DNA of 64,000 nucleotides from Ruegeria aquimaris (GTDB lineage Bacteria; Pseudomonadota; Alphaproteobacteria; Rhodobacterales; Rhodobacteraceae), in contig NZ_JAOWLB010000011.1 of NCBI RefSeq assembly GCF_025751555.1, positions 62,001-126,000 of the forward strand, given 5' to 3'. Positions 1 through 8,241 of the stretch are shown here, piece after piece. A program made the position numbers and the translations under genes. The stretch's first letter is position 1; each line of letters starts with the position of its first letter. Under the pieces are notes generated by a model. The model saw only the letters and a program-made list of their open reading frames with translations, was not told the DNA's origin and did not search any database.

Positions 1-48
1 GTGCGCGACTGCCGCACTGAAGACGCGCTGCTGTACGCGATTCGCTGA
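1..48 (+). CDS. C-terminal end of an unidentified gene (partial)
   Basis: The first 48 bases read as an open frame on the + strand ending DALLYAIR and a TGA stop at 46-48. The rest of the gene lies outside the window. A frame this short can be open by chance, and the minus strand is open here too. The only support is that it would converge with the minus-strand gene ending at 56. No function can be given. Confidence 0.25.
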   Translation: MRDCRTEDALLYAIR

Positions 49-55
49 GAGCGGG

Positions 56-544
56 TCAGCCCTGTTCCTTTTGGCAGGTGCGGGCGTATTCCAGCGCCTT
101 GGCGGTTCCCTTGAGGTCGATTGCCATGACCTGCTGACCGCTTACACCATAGACGGTCATCACCTTGCGCTGGGCGATGGCGTGCACGAATTCGCGGTCG
201 GTGAAGAACACGGTCGCGCCGCGCACCTTGCCCTGTTTCGCGCCAATCGCGGTGGCTTCGAACTTCTCCCCGTCCAGGTCGAAGGTGACGGGGTAGCTTT
301 TGCCGTCTTCGATCTCGCCCTAGGCCTTGTTGTAGACGGTGAAATAGCCGCGATTGCCCGAGGCGTCATAGCCGAGGCGGACAATCGAGAGATCCTGATA
401 GACGGTCTGGATCAGGCAGCCGTTGCCAAGGGCGGGGTCCACCATCAGGTTCCAGCCATGCACGAACCCCTTGTCGATCAGCTCTTGCGACCAAGCGGCG
501 GTGGCGGTTGTGGCGGCGAGGGCAAGGGCAAGAATGCGCATCAT
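56..544 (-). pseudogene. Small secreted protein gene interrupted by an in-frame amber codon
   Basis: From the ATG at 544 the frame runs 162 codons to a TGA at 56-58, but codon 75 (320-322) is TAG. The part before the stop starts with a clear Sec signal peptide (MMRILALALAATTATA, cleavage near AWSQ). The part after it continues without frameshift (GEIEDGKSYPVTFDLDG, later FFTDREFVHAIAQRKVM) and keeps protein-like composition. The residue at the stop follows YNKA and could well have been Trp, one base from TAG (inference). I do not recognise the family; it looks like a small periplasmic protein. It is most simply a recent nonsense mutation. Read-through or a sequencing error are alternatives. 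Confidence 0.7.
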
Positions 545-727
545 CGGGACATCTCCGGGCGGTGAATGAGGCTTTATCCTTACCTAGCCGCAAAGCGGGT
601 GGGACAAAAGGAAAACCCCGCCGGGCGTTACCGATTTCCTAGGGCAGGATTGGGCGCGTATCTCATGATATGACCATCGGTTCGGCGCCGGGGAGTAACC
701 CGGCAGGCCAAGGGTCGACTGGCGCGG

Positions 728-1423
728 TCAGGCAAAGCCGAAGCGCATGGCGCCCGCCGCTGCGAGTTCGTCATCCAGTGCGCTGGAGGTGAGCAGGTCG
801 AGAACGGCGGTGGCACCGCGGCCGGGTGAGGCGCTGAGGAAGATCGACATGTCGATGTCGGTGCCGAAGTCGCGGGGAAAGACCGCAGCGGGGGCGATGC
901 CGGGGGTCGACAGAATCGTCGACAGTGGTGCCACGGCCAGTTCGGTGTCCCCTGCCGCGACCGAAGCGACCGGTTCGCCGCCGCCCATCGGGCGGCTTTT
1001 CGGGCGTAGGGTGTCCGACAGCCCCAGCCGCGCGACCGCATCCAAGAAGATGCGGCCGCTGGTGCCCGCGCCGGTATAGGCGATGCTGTCCGCCCGCCGG
1101 AAAAGATCGGCGATCTCGAGCGCGTCCCGGAGAGGCTCTGCCTTGGCGCCCGACCGGCAGCCGACCGCAAGCGGCACCCGGCCAAAGGGCCGGTGCGTGG
1201 TAGCGTCGACATGGCGGCTGGCGATCAGGGCGGGGACGTATTCGGGATTGGTCAGCCCGATGTCGAAGGCTTCGCCAGCGGCGATGCGTTGGGGTATCCG
1301 GGGGTTGAGGTCGATGATCTGTGTCACCGGTCGGCCCGCTGCCGCGTCGAGACGGGGGCCAAGGCGCGCCATGATGCCCCGGATCGCCGTCGGCACGAAA
1401 ATGTGCAAATCCGCTGTTGTCAT
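728..1423 (-). CDS. ModA-like substrate-binding protein lacking a signal peptide
   Basis: A 231-residue protein with the look of the molybdate/tungstate-type periplasmic binding fold: an N-terminal IFVPTAIRGIMARL segment, DIGLTNPEYV near residue 55, then YTGAGTSGRIFLDAVARLGL near 115 and a late VASVAAGDTELAVAPLSTI stretch resembling the ligand-cleft and hinge segments of that family. It starts MTTADLHIFV with no signal peptide, so as annotated it would be cytoplasmic, which is odd for a binding protein. No permease or ATPase gene is adjacent. It lies 60 bp downstream of recR on the same strand. Family assignment is by eye and the ligand is unknown. Confidence 0.6.
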   Translation of the reverse strand: MTTADLHIFVPTAIRGIMARLGPRLDAAAGRPVTQIIDLNPRIPQRIAAGEAFDIGLTNPEYVPALIASRHVDATTHRPFGRVPLAVGCRSGAKAEPLRDALEIADLFRRADSIAYTGAGTSGRIFLDAVARLGLSDTLRPKSRPMGGGEPVASVAAGDTELAVAPLSTILSTPGIAPAAVFPRDFGTDIDMSIFLSASPGRGATAVLDLLTSSALDDELAAAGAMRFGFA

Positions 1424-1483
1424 GTCCCGGCCCTCGTGGTGACCCGCCCTTTGGGGCAGAGTACCGGCCTTTGGGAAGCCGGG

Positions 1484-2080
1484 CTAGAGATCCTTGCGGG
1501 CGCGCATCGCGGCCGAGATGGTGCCGTCGTCGAGATAGTCGAGCTCGCCGCCAATGGGCACACCCTGTGCCAGCGAGGTCAGCCGGACGCGGCCGCCCAA
1601 CTGATCGGCGATGTAATGGGCGGTGGTCTGGCCGTCGATGGTGGCGTTGAGGGCCAGGATCACCTCGGTGATCGCCTCGGTGGTGATGCGGTCGGCCAGG
1701 CGGGGAATGCGCAGTTCCTCGGGACCGACGCCGTCCAACGCCGACAGGGTGCCGCCCAGCACGTGATAGCGGCCCTTGAACACGCCCGAGCGTTCCATCG
1801 CCCAGAGATCGGCCACATCCTCGACCACGCAGAGCTCGCCGGTGGCGCGGCGCTCGTCGGTGCAGATGTCGCAGACATCCGAGGTGCCGATATTGCCGCA
1901 ATTGAGGCATTCGCGCGCGGTGGCGGCGACCCGTGTCATCAGCTCGGCCAGCGGGGTCAGGAGCAGCGCGCGCTTGCGGATCAGGTGCAGCACCGCGCGC
2001 CGGGCCGAGCGTGGCCCCAGCCCCGGCAGACGCGCCATCAACTCGATCAGCGCGTCGATATCCTTGGTCGATCCGGCCAT
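1484..2080 (-). CDS. recR: Recombination mediator protein RecR
   Basis: RecR works with RecF and RecO to load RecA on gapped DNA. All family parts are visible in 198 residues, the usual length: helix-hairpin-helix [13 protein letters not shown] at 18-30, a C4 zinc finger with Cys 58, 61, 70 and 73, and a Toprim domain starting [16 protein letters not shown] with YHVLGG. It follows ebfC by 76 bp on the same strand, the usual ebfC-recR pairing, but dnaX, which often precedes the pair, is not here. Confidence 0.97.
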   Translation of the reverse strand: MAGSTKDIDALIELMARLPGLGPRSARRAVLHLIRKRALLLTPLAELMTRVAATARECLNCGNIGTSDVCDICTDERRATGELCVVEDVADLWAMERSGVFKGRYHVLGGTLSALDGVGPEELRIPRLADRITTEAITEVILALNATIDGQTTAHYIADQLGGRVRLTSLAQGVPIGGELDYLDDGTISAAMRARKDL

Positions 2081-2156
2081 GGTTCTGGGTCCTGCTCGCT
2101 GCCTGCTTTGCCACGATGATGCACCGGCTTCACGGCAAAGGAAACGGCTGCCGTCG

Positions 2157-2501
2157 TCAGAACGGCAGCTTGATGTCCTTGGGCAGGCCCATGCTTTCGG
2201 TCAGGCGGGCCATTTCCTCTTGCGCCTTTTCGGCCGCTTTGGCCTGGGCGTCCTTGATGGCGGCGAGGATCAGATCCTCGACCACTTCCTTGTCGTCGCC
2301 GTTGAAGATCGAGGGGTCGATGTTCAGCCCCTTGAGCTCGCCCTTGGCGGTGGCGGTGGCCTTGACCAGGCCGGCGCCGGATTCGCCGGTCACCAGGACA
2401 GTGTTCAGATCTTCCTGCATCTGAGCCATCTTGGTCTGCAATTCCTGCGCCGATTTCATCATCTTGGCCATGTCGCCAAGACCGCCGAGTCCTTTGAACA
2501 T
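2157..2501 (-). CDS. ebfC: YbaB/EbfC family nucleoid-associated protein
   Basis: A 114-residue protein starting [20 protein letters not shown] with the family's long N-terminal helix ([20 protein letters not shown]) and the conserved [21 protein letters not shown] core. Such proteins form dimers that bind DNA, influence nucleoid state and accompany RecR in repair-related operons. The ATG at 2501 is preceded by GGGAGACACCC, a good ribosome-binding site; a longer open frame upstream is not needed. Transcribed with recR; divergent from the membrane protein at 2644. Confidence 0.95.
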   Translation of the reverse strand: MFKGLGGLGDMAKMMKSAQELQTKMAQMQEDLNTVLVTGESGAGLVKATATAKGELKGLNIDPSIFNGDDKEVVEDLILAAIKDAQAKAAEKAQEEMARLTESMGLPKDIKLPF

Positions 2502-2643
2502 TGGGTGTCTCCCGCAATTGAGGTTTGAGCCTAGATACGGGCGGCGGTCCTGCGGCACAAGCCTATCCGGGCGCGGATGCGCAATCGGCTGTCTTTGGCC
2601 GCGTTCGATGATAGGCTGACGTGCAACCGGATCGCGGAGGAGG

Positions 2644-3873
2644 ATGGCCATGTTCGCGGTTGCAGATACGGACAAGCTGGTTGACGACGGGGTGATCGCG
2701 CCCGAGGCCGCGCGCGAGATCGAGGCGCGGTCGCGGCAGGCGATGGTGACACTGGGCATCAACACGGTCCTGTGCCTGGGTATCCTGTCGGCGACGGGCG
2801 GGCTGGTCCTGTGGTTGCAGGATCCGCTGGCGGTGGCGGTGGTGGGGCTTTTGTTGCTGGCGGGCGGGTTTGGCATTCTGGCGCGTGGCGGCGGGGACTT
2901 GCGGATGTTCGGCAATGCGGCGGCGCTGATCGGGGCCGGTATGCTGTGCGGCGGCGGCACGGTCGAGCTGGTGTCGAACCATCCGCGGATCGCGGGCCAG
3001 ATGCTGAGTGTTCTTGGTGGGGTGATCATGGCCGGGGCGATGTTCGCCTTTGTCCGTGATCTGGCGCGAGCGCCGTTTGTCACCGGGGCGGTGGCCCTGA
3101 TGGGGCTGGCGATGCATGTCGGCGGGCTGGGATACCTGATTGCCTACAACGGGGTGTCGGGCCTGCCCGTGAGCCTGTTTTATCTCTATACGGCGGGTTT
3201 GCTGGCGGCGGGGGGGTGGCTGCTGGACGTGCGGCTGATCACTGCGTTGGCCATCGTGCCCTTTGCCCAGATGCTGGATACCGGCACCTTTTACTTCCAT
3301 GCGGCCTATGTGTTCTACTCGCCGGAATCGACGCTTTCGATCCTGCAAATGGCGGTGCTGCTGGCGGCCTGTCTCTGGGTGGCGGGGCGATATGGCGAGC
3401 GCAGCGCGCGGCACGCGCGCATCCTGGCGATGCTGGGCTTTGTCGTGGCCAATCTTTGTGCGCTGGTTGGCTCGCTCTGGGGCGATGTGGTGGGCGAGAC
3501 GATCTGGGGTCCGGCAGAACCCGAGGTCTGGAGCGAAGGCGCCTGGGACGCCTATTCCAAGGCGCGCGACGCCTATCGCGAAACGGCCCCGTTCATTTCC
3601 GAGGGCGTCTATTCGGTGCTGTGGGCAGCGGCGCTGGTGGCGCTGCTGTTCTGGTCGGCGCATCGGGGCAACCGGGGGCTGTTCAACGCCTCGCTCGTGT
3701 TCGGGGTGATCCACGCCTATACCCAGATGTTCGAAAGCTTTGGCGACGAACCGCTGGCCTATGTCATCGGCGGTCTGGCTCTGATCCCGATCGCCTGGGG
3801 CATGTGGCGGTTCGATCGGTGGATCAAGGCGCAGGCCCCCGCCGCTTCAGGCGTGCAGCACCCGGACGGCTGA
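2644..3873 (+). CDS. DUF2157-type multi-pass inner membrane protein
   Basis: A 409-residue protein with a short cytosolic N-terminus (LVDDGVIAPEAAREIEARS, similar to the start of DUF2157 proteins) and about ten to twelve hydrophobic segments, the first at residues 32-52. A soluble stretch around 275-310 (GETIWGPAEPEVWSEGAWDAYSKARDAYRE) probably forms a periplasmic loop. GGAGGAGG directly precedes the ATG. The 3' end overlaps the convergent dioxygenase gene by 27 bp. Function unknown. The DUF assignment rests on the N-terminal style and topology only. Confidence 0.8.
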   Translation: MAMFAVADTDKLVDDGVIAPEAAREIEARSRQAMVTLGINTVLCLGILSATGGLVLWLQDPLAVAVVGLLLLAGGFGILARGGGDLRMFGNAAALIGAGMLCGGGTVELVSNHPRIAGQMLSVLGGVIMAGAMFAFVRDLARAPFVTGAVALMGLAMHVGGLGYLIAYNGVSGLPVSLFYLYTAGLLAAGGWLLDVRLITALAIVPFAQMLDTGTFYFHAAYVFYSPESTLSILQMAVLLAACLWVAGRYGERSARHARILAMLGFVVANLCALVGSLWGDVVGETIWGPAEPEVWSEGAWDAYSKARDAYRETAPFISEGVYSVLWAAALVALLFWSAHRGNRGLFNASLVFGVIHAYTQMFESFGDEPLAYVIGGLALIPIAWGMWRFDRWIKAQAPAASGVQHPDG

Positions 3874-4722
3874 CAGCCCATCGGCCTCGGTCACCGAACA
3901 GCAGATCGAGCGCAGGGTGCGCTCGTGGTCGTAATCCCAGGGGCGGCCCCGGTGCAGGGTGGCGCGTTCGTCCCAGATCAGCACGTCACCCACCTGCCAG
4001 CGGTGGGTATAGACGTATTCGGGCCGGGTGCAGAAGGCGATCGCCTCTTCCAGGATCTCCTGACTTTCGGCATGGCCGAGCCCCTCGATGGCAAAGGCAT
4101 GCGAGGCGATGAAGAGCGCCTCCTCGCCGGTGACCGGGTTGGGCCAGATCGCGCGCCAGGGCCGGTCGGGCCAGCGGGTCATTGTCGGCAGGCGGGCGAG
4201 TTCGGCCGAAAGCTTCGCGCGGCTGTGCGACAGCCGGTGCCAGATCACCGCATGTTGGAGCCGGTCGCGCAGATGCGGCGGCATCTCGGCCCAGGCGACG
4301 CGGGTCGAGGCGATCTCGGTCTCGCCGCCCGAGGGCGGCACCACCAGCGCGGTCAGGATGTTGATCAGCGCCGGGGTGGGCAGGAAGGTGCTGTCGGTAT
4401 GCCAGAGCATGTTGGATTGCAGGTTCAGCATATGCAGGTCGTCCTGTGCCCGCAGCCCGTTCCTGGTCTGGTTGCTGAGCTCCGAAACCTGGAATTCCAC
4501 ATCGCGCCCGGCGGCCATCGCATCGCGGTTTTCCAACGGGCCGAACAATTCCCCAAGCCGGGTGTGGTCGGCATCCGTGATCGTCTGCGCGGGAAACAGC
4601 AGCGCCGAATGGGTTTCGAACAGCGCCCGGATTTCGAGGTAGAGATGGTCGGAGGTTACCTCACGCAGGTCGACATCATGAACGATGCGACCGAATTTCG
4701 GATGAAGCGCGCTGGTGTGCAT
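3847..4722 (-). CDS. TauD/TfdA family Fe(II)/2-oxoglutarate dioxygenase
   Basis: A 291-residue protein of the family size (TauD is about 280). The iron-binding facial triad is visible as His108 and Asp110 (WHTDSTF) and His257 (ATLHRGRPWDYDHERTLRSI), with the 2-oxoglutarate-binding Arg at 268 or 271. These enzymes couple decarboxylation of 2-oxoglutarate to hydroxylation of substrates such as sulfonates or aryloxyacetates. No sulfonate transporter or sulfur gene flanks it, so the substrate cannot be named. It converges with, and overlaps by 27 bp, the membrane protein gene to its left. Confidence 0.9.
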   Translation of the reverse strand: MHTSALHPKFGRIVHDVDLREVTSDHLYLEIRALFETHSALLFPAQTITDADHTRLGELFGPLENRDAMAAGRDVEFQVSELSNQTRNGLRAQDDLHMLNLQSNMLWHTDSTFLPTPALINILTALVVPPSGGETEIASTRVAWAEMPPHLRDRLQHAVIWHRLSHSRAKLSAELARLPTMTRWPDRPWRAIWPNPVTGEEALFIASHAFAIEGLGHAESQEILEEAIAFCTRPEYVYTHRWQVGDVLIWDERATLHRGRPWDYDHERTLRSICCSVTEADGLSAVRVLHA

Positions 4723-4802
4723 TCCGGTCTCCTGTTACCTGACAGGGTCAGGCTGGCGCGGCTTTGCCCGCCGCGCTTGCCGGTTTGCGACACATTTGCG
4801 GT

Positions 4803-5345
4803 TTAGCGTTGCGCTTCGATGCGCAGCTTGTCCATCAGCCGTTGCAGGGTGGCGGTATATTGATCGCTGATCAGGTGACCCTGGTCGTCGAACTGGTTGG
4901 AACTGTCGGCCAGATGCACCCCCGGGCCGGACAGTAGTCGGGGCTGGAACGGCACGAGGAAGCCGCGCAGCGTGGCCTGCGCGCGCTCGCCACCGGCCCG
5001 GCCACCCGCCGCCGACATCACCGCCACCGGCTTGTCGGCCCAGGGGCTGCCCTTGGTGCGGCTGATCCAGTCGAGCGCGTTCTTGAGCACGCCGGACGGC
5101 CCCTTGTTGTATTCCGGCGTCGAGATCACCACGGCATCTGCGGCGGCGATCTGGTCGGCGAGCGCCTGGACCGATGCGGGGATGCCCTCTGCCTGTTCGT
5201 TGTCGCCGTCATAAAGCGGCAGATTGAGGTCGGCCACGATGAATCGGGCGGGCGCGAAAAGCCGCGCGGCCTCGTGCATCAGTTTGCGGTTGGTGGCCTC
5301 GCGACGCAGCGAGCCGCTGATACCCAACAAGGTAAGATCGGTCAT
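4803..5345 (-). CDS. NADPH-dependent FMN reductase (ChrR/azoreductase-like)
   Basis: A 180-residue flavodoxin-fold protein. The FMN phosphate loop is GISGSLRREATNRKLM at residues 8-23, and the flavin-contacting segment STPEYNKGPSGVLKNALDWISR is near residues 75-96, typical of the FMN_red family that reduces quinones, chromate or azo dyes with NAD(P)H. GGAGACCGACATG gives a good start. It is separated from the dioxygenase gene by about 80 bp and may be co-transcribed with it. The physiological substrate is unknown. Confidence 0.9.
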   Translation of the reverse strand: MTDLTLLGISGSLRREATNRKLMHEAARLFAPARFIVADLNLPLYDGDNEQAEGIPASVQALADQIAAADAVVISTPEYNKGPSGVLKNALDWISRTKGSPWADKPVAVMSAAGGRAGGERAQATLRGFLVPFQPRLLSGPGVHLADSSNQFDDQGHLISDQYTATLQRLMDKLRIEAQR

Positions 5346-5464
5346 GTCGGTCTCCTCAACGTGTTGGGTTCAACCTAGCCCGCGATGCCCGGGCGCCAAA
5401 CCCCTGCCGTCGCGCAATCCCTGTGTGAAAATGCGCGACAATGGGAGGGGGCGTGTCGATGCCA

Positions 5465-5535
5465 CGCAGCGCGACTCAGACTTTTGAAAAAAGTCTGTAG
5501 ACAAATCCTCTGCGAGGATTTGGTGTCGCGCTGCG
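5465..5535. repeat. Nested palindromic element: two hairpins inside an 11-bp outer stem
   Basis: An outer inverted repeat CGCAGCGCGAC (5465-5475) pairs perfectly with GTCGCGCTGCG (5525-5535). Inside are two perfect 9-bp hairpins with three-base loops: CAGACTTTT-gaa-AAAAGTCTG (5477-5497) and CAAATCCTC-tgc-GAGGATTTG (5502-5522). Single-stranded DNA or RNA could fold as a three-way junction. It lies 20 bp beyond the 3' end of the minus-strand OmpA-like gene, so it may serve as that gene's 3' end. It is AT-rich inside for this genome. No second copy occurs in the window. Confidence 0.75.
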
Positions 5536-5555
5536 ACGGTGAGAGTGCCGCTGGT

Positions 5556-6224
5556 TCAGCGGTTCTTGGGCACGATGACGATCTCGACCCGGCGGTTCCG
5601 GGCCTTGCCTTCGGCCGTCAGGTTTGAGGCGATCGGATTGTTTTCACCCATGCCGATGGTCGAGATCCGGTCATAGGTCACCCCGCCCGATTGCAGGATG
5701 TCGGCCACCGCGTTGGCGCGGCGTTCGGACAGGCCCTGGTTGTAGGCGGCATCGCCGTCGCTGTCGGTATGGCCGATCACCTGCACGTTCGACTTGGGAT
5801 AGCGCACGAGATGGGCCGCGACCTTGCGCAGGTCGGATTGCAGCGCCGGGCGTACGGTATAGCTGTCTGTGTCGAAGGTGATGTCGTTCGGGACGGTCAC
5901 GATCAGCCGATCGCCGGTGTTGATGATCGAGATACCGTCATTGGCCAGTTCCTGGCGCAGTTCGGCCGCCTGTTGGTCGAGTTGTTTGCCGATCAGCCCG
6001 CCGCCGGCGGCGCCGATGGCGGCACCTGCGAGCGCGCCCAGAGCGGGGTTGGAATCGTTGGCGATGGCGCCGACACCGGCGCCTAGGATGGCGCCCGCGA
6101 TGGCACCGGTCTTGGTGTTCTTGTTCGGGTCGGCATTGGTGCTGAGCGAAGCCGGGTCGGTACAGGCGCCCAGTGTCAGAACGGCCACCAGCCCGGCCGC
6201 AAGGAAATGTTTGTTCGAAGTCAT
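5556..6224 (-). CDS. OmpA/Pal-type lipoprotein with glycine-zipper region
   Basis: Begins MTSNKHFLAAGLVAVLTLGAC, a lipoprotein signal with the acylated cysteine at 21. A Gly/Ala-rich membrane-associating segment follows (GAIAGAILGAGVGAI and GALAGAAIGAAGGGLIG, residues 38-82). The C-terminal half is an OmpA-like peptidoglycan-binding domain: ITFDTDSYTVRPALQSDLRK, VIGHTDSDGDAAYNQGLSER with the diaminopimelate-binding Asp and Arg pattern, and NRRVEIVIVP. It should tether the outer membrane to peptidoglycan. The ATG at 6224 is chosen because the lipoprotein signal starts there; an upstream in-frame ATG at 6251 is less likely. Confidence 0.9.
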   Translation of the reverse strand: MTSNKHFLAAGLVAVLTLGACTDPASLSTNADPNKNTKTGAIAGAILGAGVGAIANDSNPALGALAGAAIGAAGGGLIGKQLDQQAAELRQELANDGISIINTGDRLIVTVPNDITFDTDSYTVRPALQSDLRKVAAHLVRYPKSNVQVIGHTDSDGDAAYNQGLSERRANAVADILQSGGVTYDRISTIGMGENNPIASNLTAEGKARNRRVEIVIVPKNR

Positions 6225-6352
6225 GGATTCACCTTCTGCTCCTGCGCTCACTTAACGCGGCACTTGTTGCTTTGTTCCAGTATATCACCGCCAGTGTTGG
6301 TCCGAACAAGCGACAAAGCGGTGAAATCGGCGATTCCCCGCCCATCCGGCGG

Positions 6353-7045
6353 TCAATTCTGTGTGGCGGCCTCGTCCCAGCGGCTTTGATCCTGCCAGAG
6401 CTGGTGCAGGGCTGCCGCTTGCGGGGCAAAGCTGTCGGGCAGCAGGTCGCAGGCCCAGATCCGGTCGGTGCGGAAATGGCGAAAGCCTTGCCGCAATTCG
6501 CACCAACCCGCCAGCATGGTGCAGTCGAGGTGATAGATCAGCCCGACCGGGCGCAGCACGCGCAGCGTGCGGCTGCCGTCGCCGCTGCGATACTCGATCC
6601 TGAGCTTGCGCGCCTCGCGCACCGCGCTGCGCAACAGTGCGATGGGGGTGCAACCTTGCCTGGGGTCGTCGGCGGGCGCGCCCCAGGGCGCCACCCGCAG
6701 CCAGTCGGCCGGATCGTGCAGCGCGTCGATCTTGGCGCAGACCCGTTGGGCGGCCTGTTGCAGGGCGCTGTCGCCGGTGCGCGCCAGCATCGAGAGGCCG
6801 ACGCGCAGCGCCTCGACCTCTTCCTGATCGAAGTTGAGCGGTGGCAGGTCATAGCCGCCGCGCATGACGTAACCCAGGCCCGCCGCACCCTCGATCGGGG
6901 TGCGCATGGCCTGAAGTGCGGCGATGTCGCGATAGACGGTGCGGGCCGAGACTTCGAGCCGCGCGGCCAGATCCTCGGCGGTGATGGGCGCGGTGGCGGC
7001 GCGCACGATCTGGATGATTTCGAACAGTCGGGTGGAGCGGCGCAT
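6353..7045 (-). CDS. WYL-domain transcriptional regulator (YafY family)
   Basis: A 230-residue protein with an N-terminal DeoR-like winged helix (MRRSTRLFEIIQIVRA, ITAEDLAARLEVSARTVYRDI at 20-40) and a C-terminal WYL effector domain, in which the family motif appears as YRSGDGSRTLRVLRPVGLIYHLDCTMLAGWCELRQGFRHFRTDRI. Such regulators usually repress a divergent gene, and WYL domains sense nucleic acids or small ligands. The divergent neighbour here is only a 54-codon gene, with a strong inverted repeat between them. Confidence 0.9.
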   Translation of the reverse strand: MRRSTRLFEIIQIVRAATAPITAEDLAARLEVSARTVYRDIAALQAMRTPIEGAAGLGYVMRGGYDLPPLNFDQEEVEALRVGLSMLARTGDSALQQAAQRVCAKIDALHDPADWLRVAPWGAPADDPRQGCTPIALLRSAVREARKLRIEYRSGDGSRTLRVLRPVGLIYHLDCTMLAGWCELRQGFRHFRTDRIWACDLLPDSFAPQAAALHQLWQDQSRWDEAATQN

Positions 7046-7061
7046 GGGATCCTCTGAAACA

Positions 7062-7106
7062 CTGCTGACACCTTAGCACAGCCCCCTGACAACGGGGTGT
7101 CAGCAG
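7062..7106. promoter_or_regulatory. Inverted-repeat operator candidate in the WYL regulator promoter
   Basis: CTGCTGACACC (7062-7072) is repeated in inverted form as GGTGTCAGCAG (7096-7106). A third CTGACA at 7086-7091 makes an inner TGACA-N6-TGTCA palindrome (7087-7102). The array lies between the divergent starts at 7045 and 7154, where an autoregulatory WYL repressor would bind. Assignment to this regulator is inference from position. Confidence 0.6.
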
Positions 7107-7153
7107 GGTTGCGGTCTGATGGCGTGCATATCGGCAGCCATAGGAGACTGATC

Positions 7154-7318
7154 ATGCCAAGCCGCGACCACCAAGTGCTGATGGCCCGCAAACTGGAGCT
7201 TTGGAGTGAACCTCACACCCTGCGCAACTGGGAGATCGAGAGAGAGCTTGCCGCCCGCCGCGAAGCGCCGCCAAGGCGGTTGCATCTGTTGCGCTGGATG
7301 GCGGCGCGCTGGCGCTAG
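7154..7318 (+). CDS. Small hypothetical basic protein, 54 aa
   Basis: ATG at 7154 with AGGAG seven bases upstream. It encodes MPSRDHQVLMARKLELWSEP and onward, ending LHLLRWMAARWR: Arg-rich, Trp-rich, probably helical, with no membrane segment. Its stop overlaps the end of the convergent methyltransferase gene by 4 bp. It is the only gene divergent from the WYL regulator and so a candidate target. An upstream in-frame ATG (7097) would run through the inverted repeat and is less likely. No family recognised. Confidence 0.55.
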   Translation: MPSRDHQVLMARKLELWSEPHTLRNWEIERELAARREAPPRRLHLLRWMAARWR

Positions 7319-8166
7319 GCCTCGCTGCGGGCCGCTTCCCAGGCCAACATGGCGCGTTTCACCGGCAGGCCCCAGTGATAGCCGCCCAGGCCACCCGATT
7401 TGCGCAGGGCGCGGTGGCAGGGGATCAGCCAGCTGACCGGGTTGCGCCCCACCGCCGTGCCCACCGCGCGCACCGCGCGCGGCTGGCCGATGGATTGGGC
7501 CAGTTCGCCATAGGTGGTGACCTGGCCCGAGGGGATGCGCAGCAATGCCTCCCAGACCTTGATCTGCAAGGGCGCGCCGATCAGGTAGAGCGGCACCGGT
7601 TCCAGACGGTCGCTGGCGGCGCCAAAGGCGCTGAGCACCCAGGGGCGCAGGCGCATCGGGTCCTCGACGAAGGTGGCCTGTGGCCAGCGCGACAGTAGAT
7701 CCTGCATCGTGGCCTCGGCGCCGGCCTCCGCGGCAAAGCCGATGCCGCAGATGCCGCGCTCGGTCCCCATCACCAGTGCGGGGCCAAAGGGGCTTTCGAA
7801 CCAGCCCCAGTAGATGGTCAGATCCGCGCCCTTGCGGGCATAATCGCCGGGGCTCATCGCCTCCCACCGGACGAAGAGATCATGCAGGCGACCGGTACCA
7901 GACAGGCCCACATTCTGGGCGGCCTCAAGCAGAGTGAACCGGTCCTCCAGCAGCGCCTTTGCATGACCCAGCGTCAGGTATTGCTGGTACTTCTTGGGCG
8001 AGACCCCGACCCAGCGCGAAAAGATGCGCTGGAAATGCGCGGGGCTCATGTTCATCTGCGTCGCCAGATCATCCAGCGACATGCTCTCGCCGCCCGCGTC
8101 GATCAGTTCGATTGCGCGGCGGATGACGCCATAGTGATAGCCCTCTTCCGTGGTCTGAACGTTCAT
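7315..8166 (-). CDS. Methylated-DNA-protein cysteine methyltransferase fused to AraC HTH (Ada-like)
   Basis: A 283-residue protein. Residues 10-110 form an AraC-type helix-turn-helix domain (LDDLATQMNMSPAHFQRIFSRWVGVSPKKY). Residues 115-280 are an O6-alkylguanine transferase with the acceptor Cys250 in WLIPCHRAL and the DNA-binding QVTTYGELAQSIG. The Ada N-terminal zinc/phosphotriester domain is absent, so it can remove O6-methylguanine lesions but should not be activated by Ada's Cys38 route. The ATG at 8166 was chosen because the HTH starts just after it. Divergent from the MarR gene. Confidence 0.93.
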   Translation of the reverse strand: MNVQTTEEGYHYGVIRRAIELIDAGGESMSLDDLATQMNMSPAHFQRIFSRWVGVSPKKYQQYLTLGHAKALLEDRFTLLEAAQNVGLSGTGRLHDLFVRWEAMSPGDYARKGADLTIYWGWFESPFGPALVMGTERGICGIGFAAEAGAEATMQDLLSRWPQATFVEDPMRLRPWVLSAFGAASDRLEPVPLYLIGAPLQIKVWEALLRIPSGQVTTYGELAQSIGQPRAVRAVGTAVGRNPVSWLIPCHRALRKSGGLGGYHWGLPVKRAMLAWEAARSEA

Positions 8167-8241
8167 GTCGCACCTCTTTGTCTGAATTGGAGAGTAGCGC
8201 GCGGGCGCCGTTGTCGCGACCCGGAACCTGTGCAAATGTTT

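Noticed and set aside
71..565. A long + strand open frame opposite the amber-interrupted secreted protein gene
   Set aside because: It is a mirror of the GC-biased minus-strand gene. The minus frame has a signal peptide and protein-like sequence on both sides of the amber, while the + frame lacks any recognisable feature.
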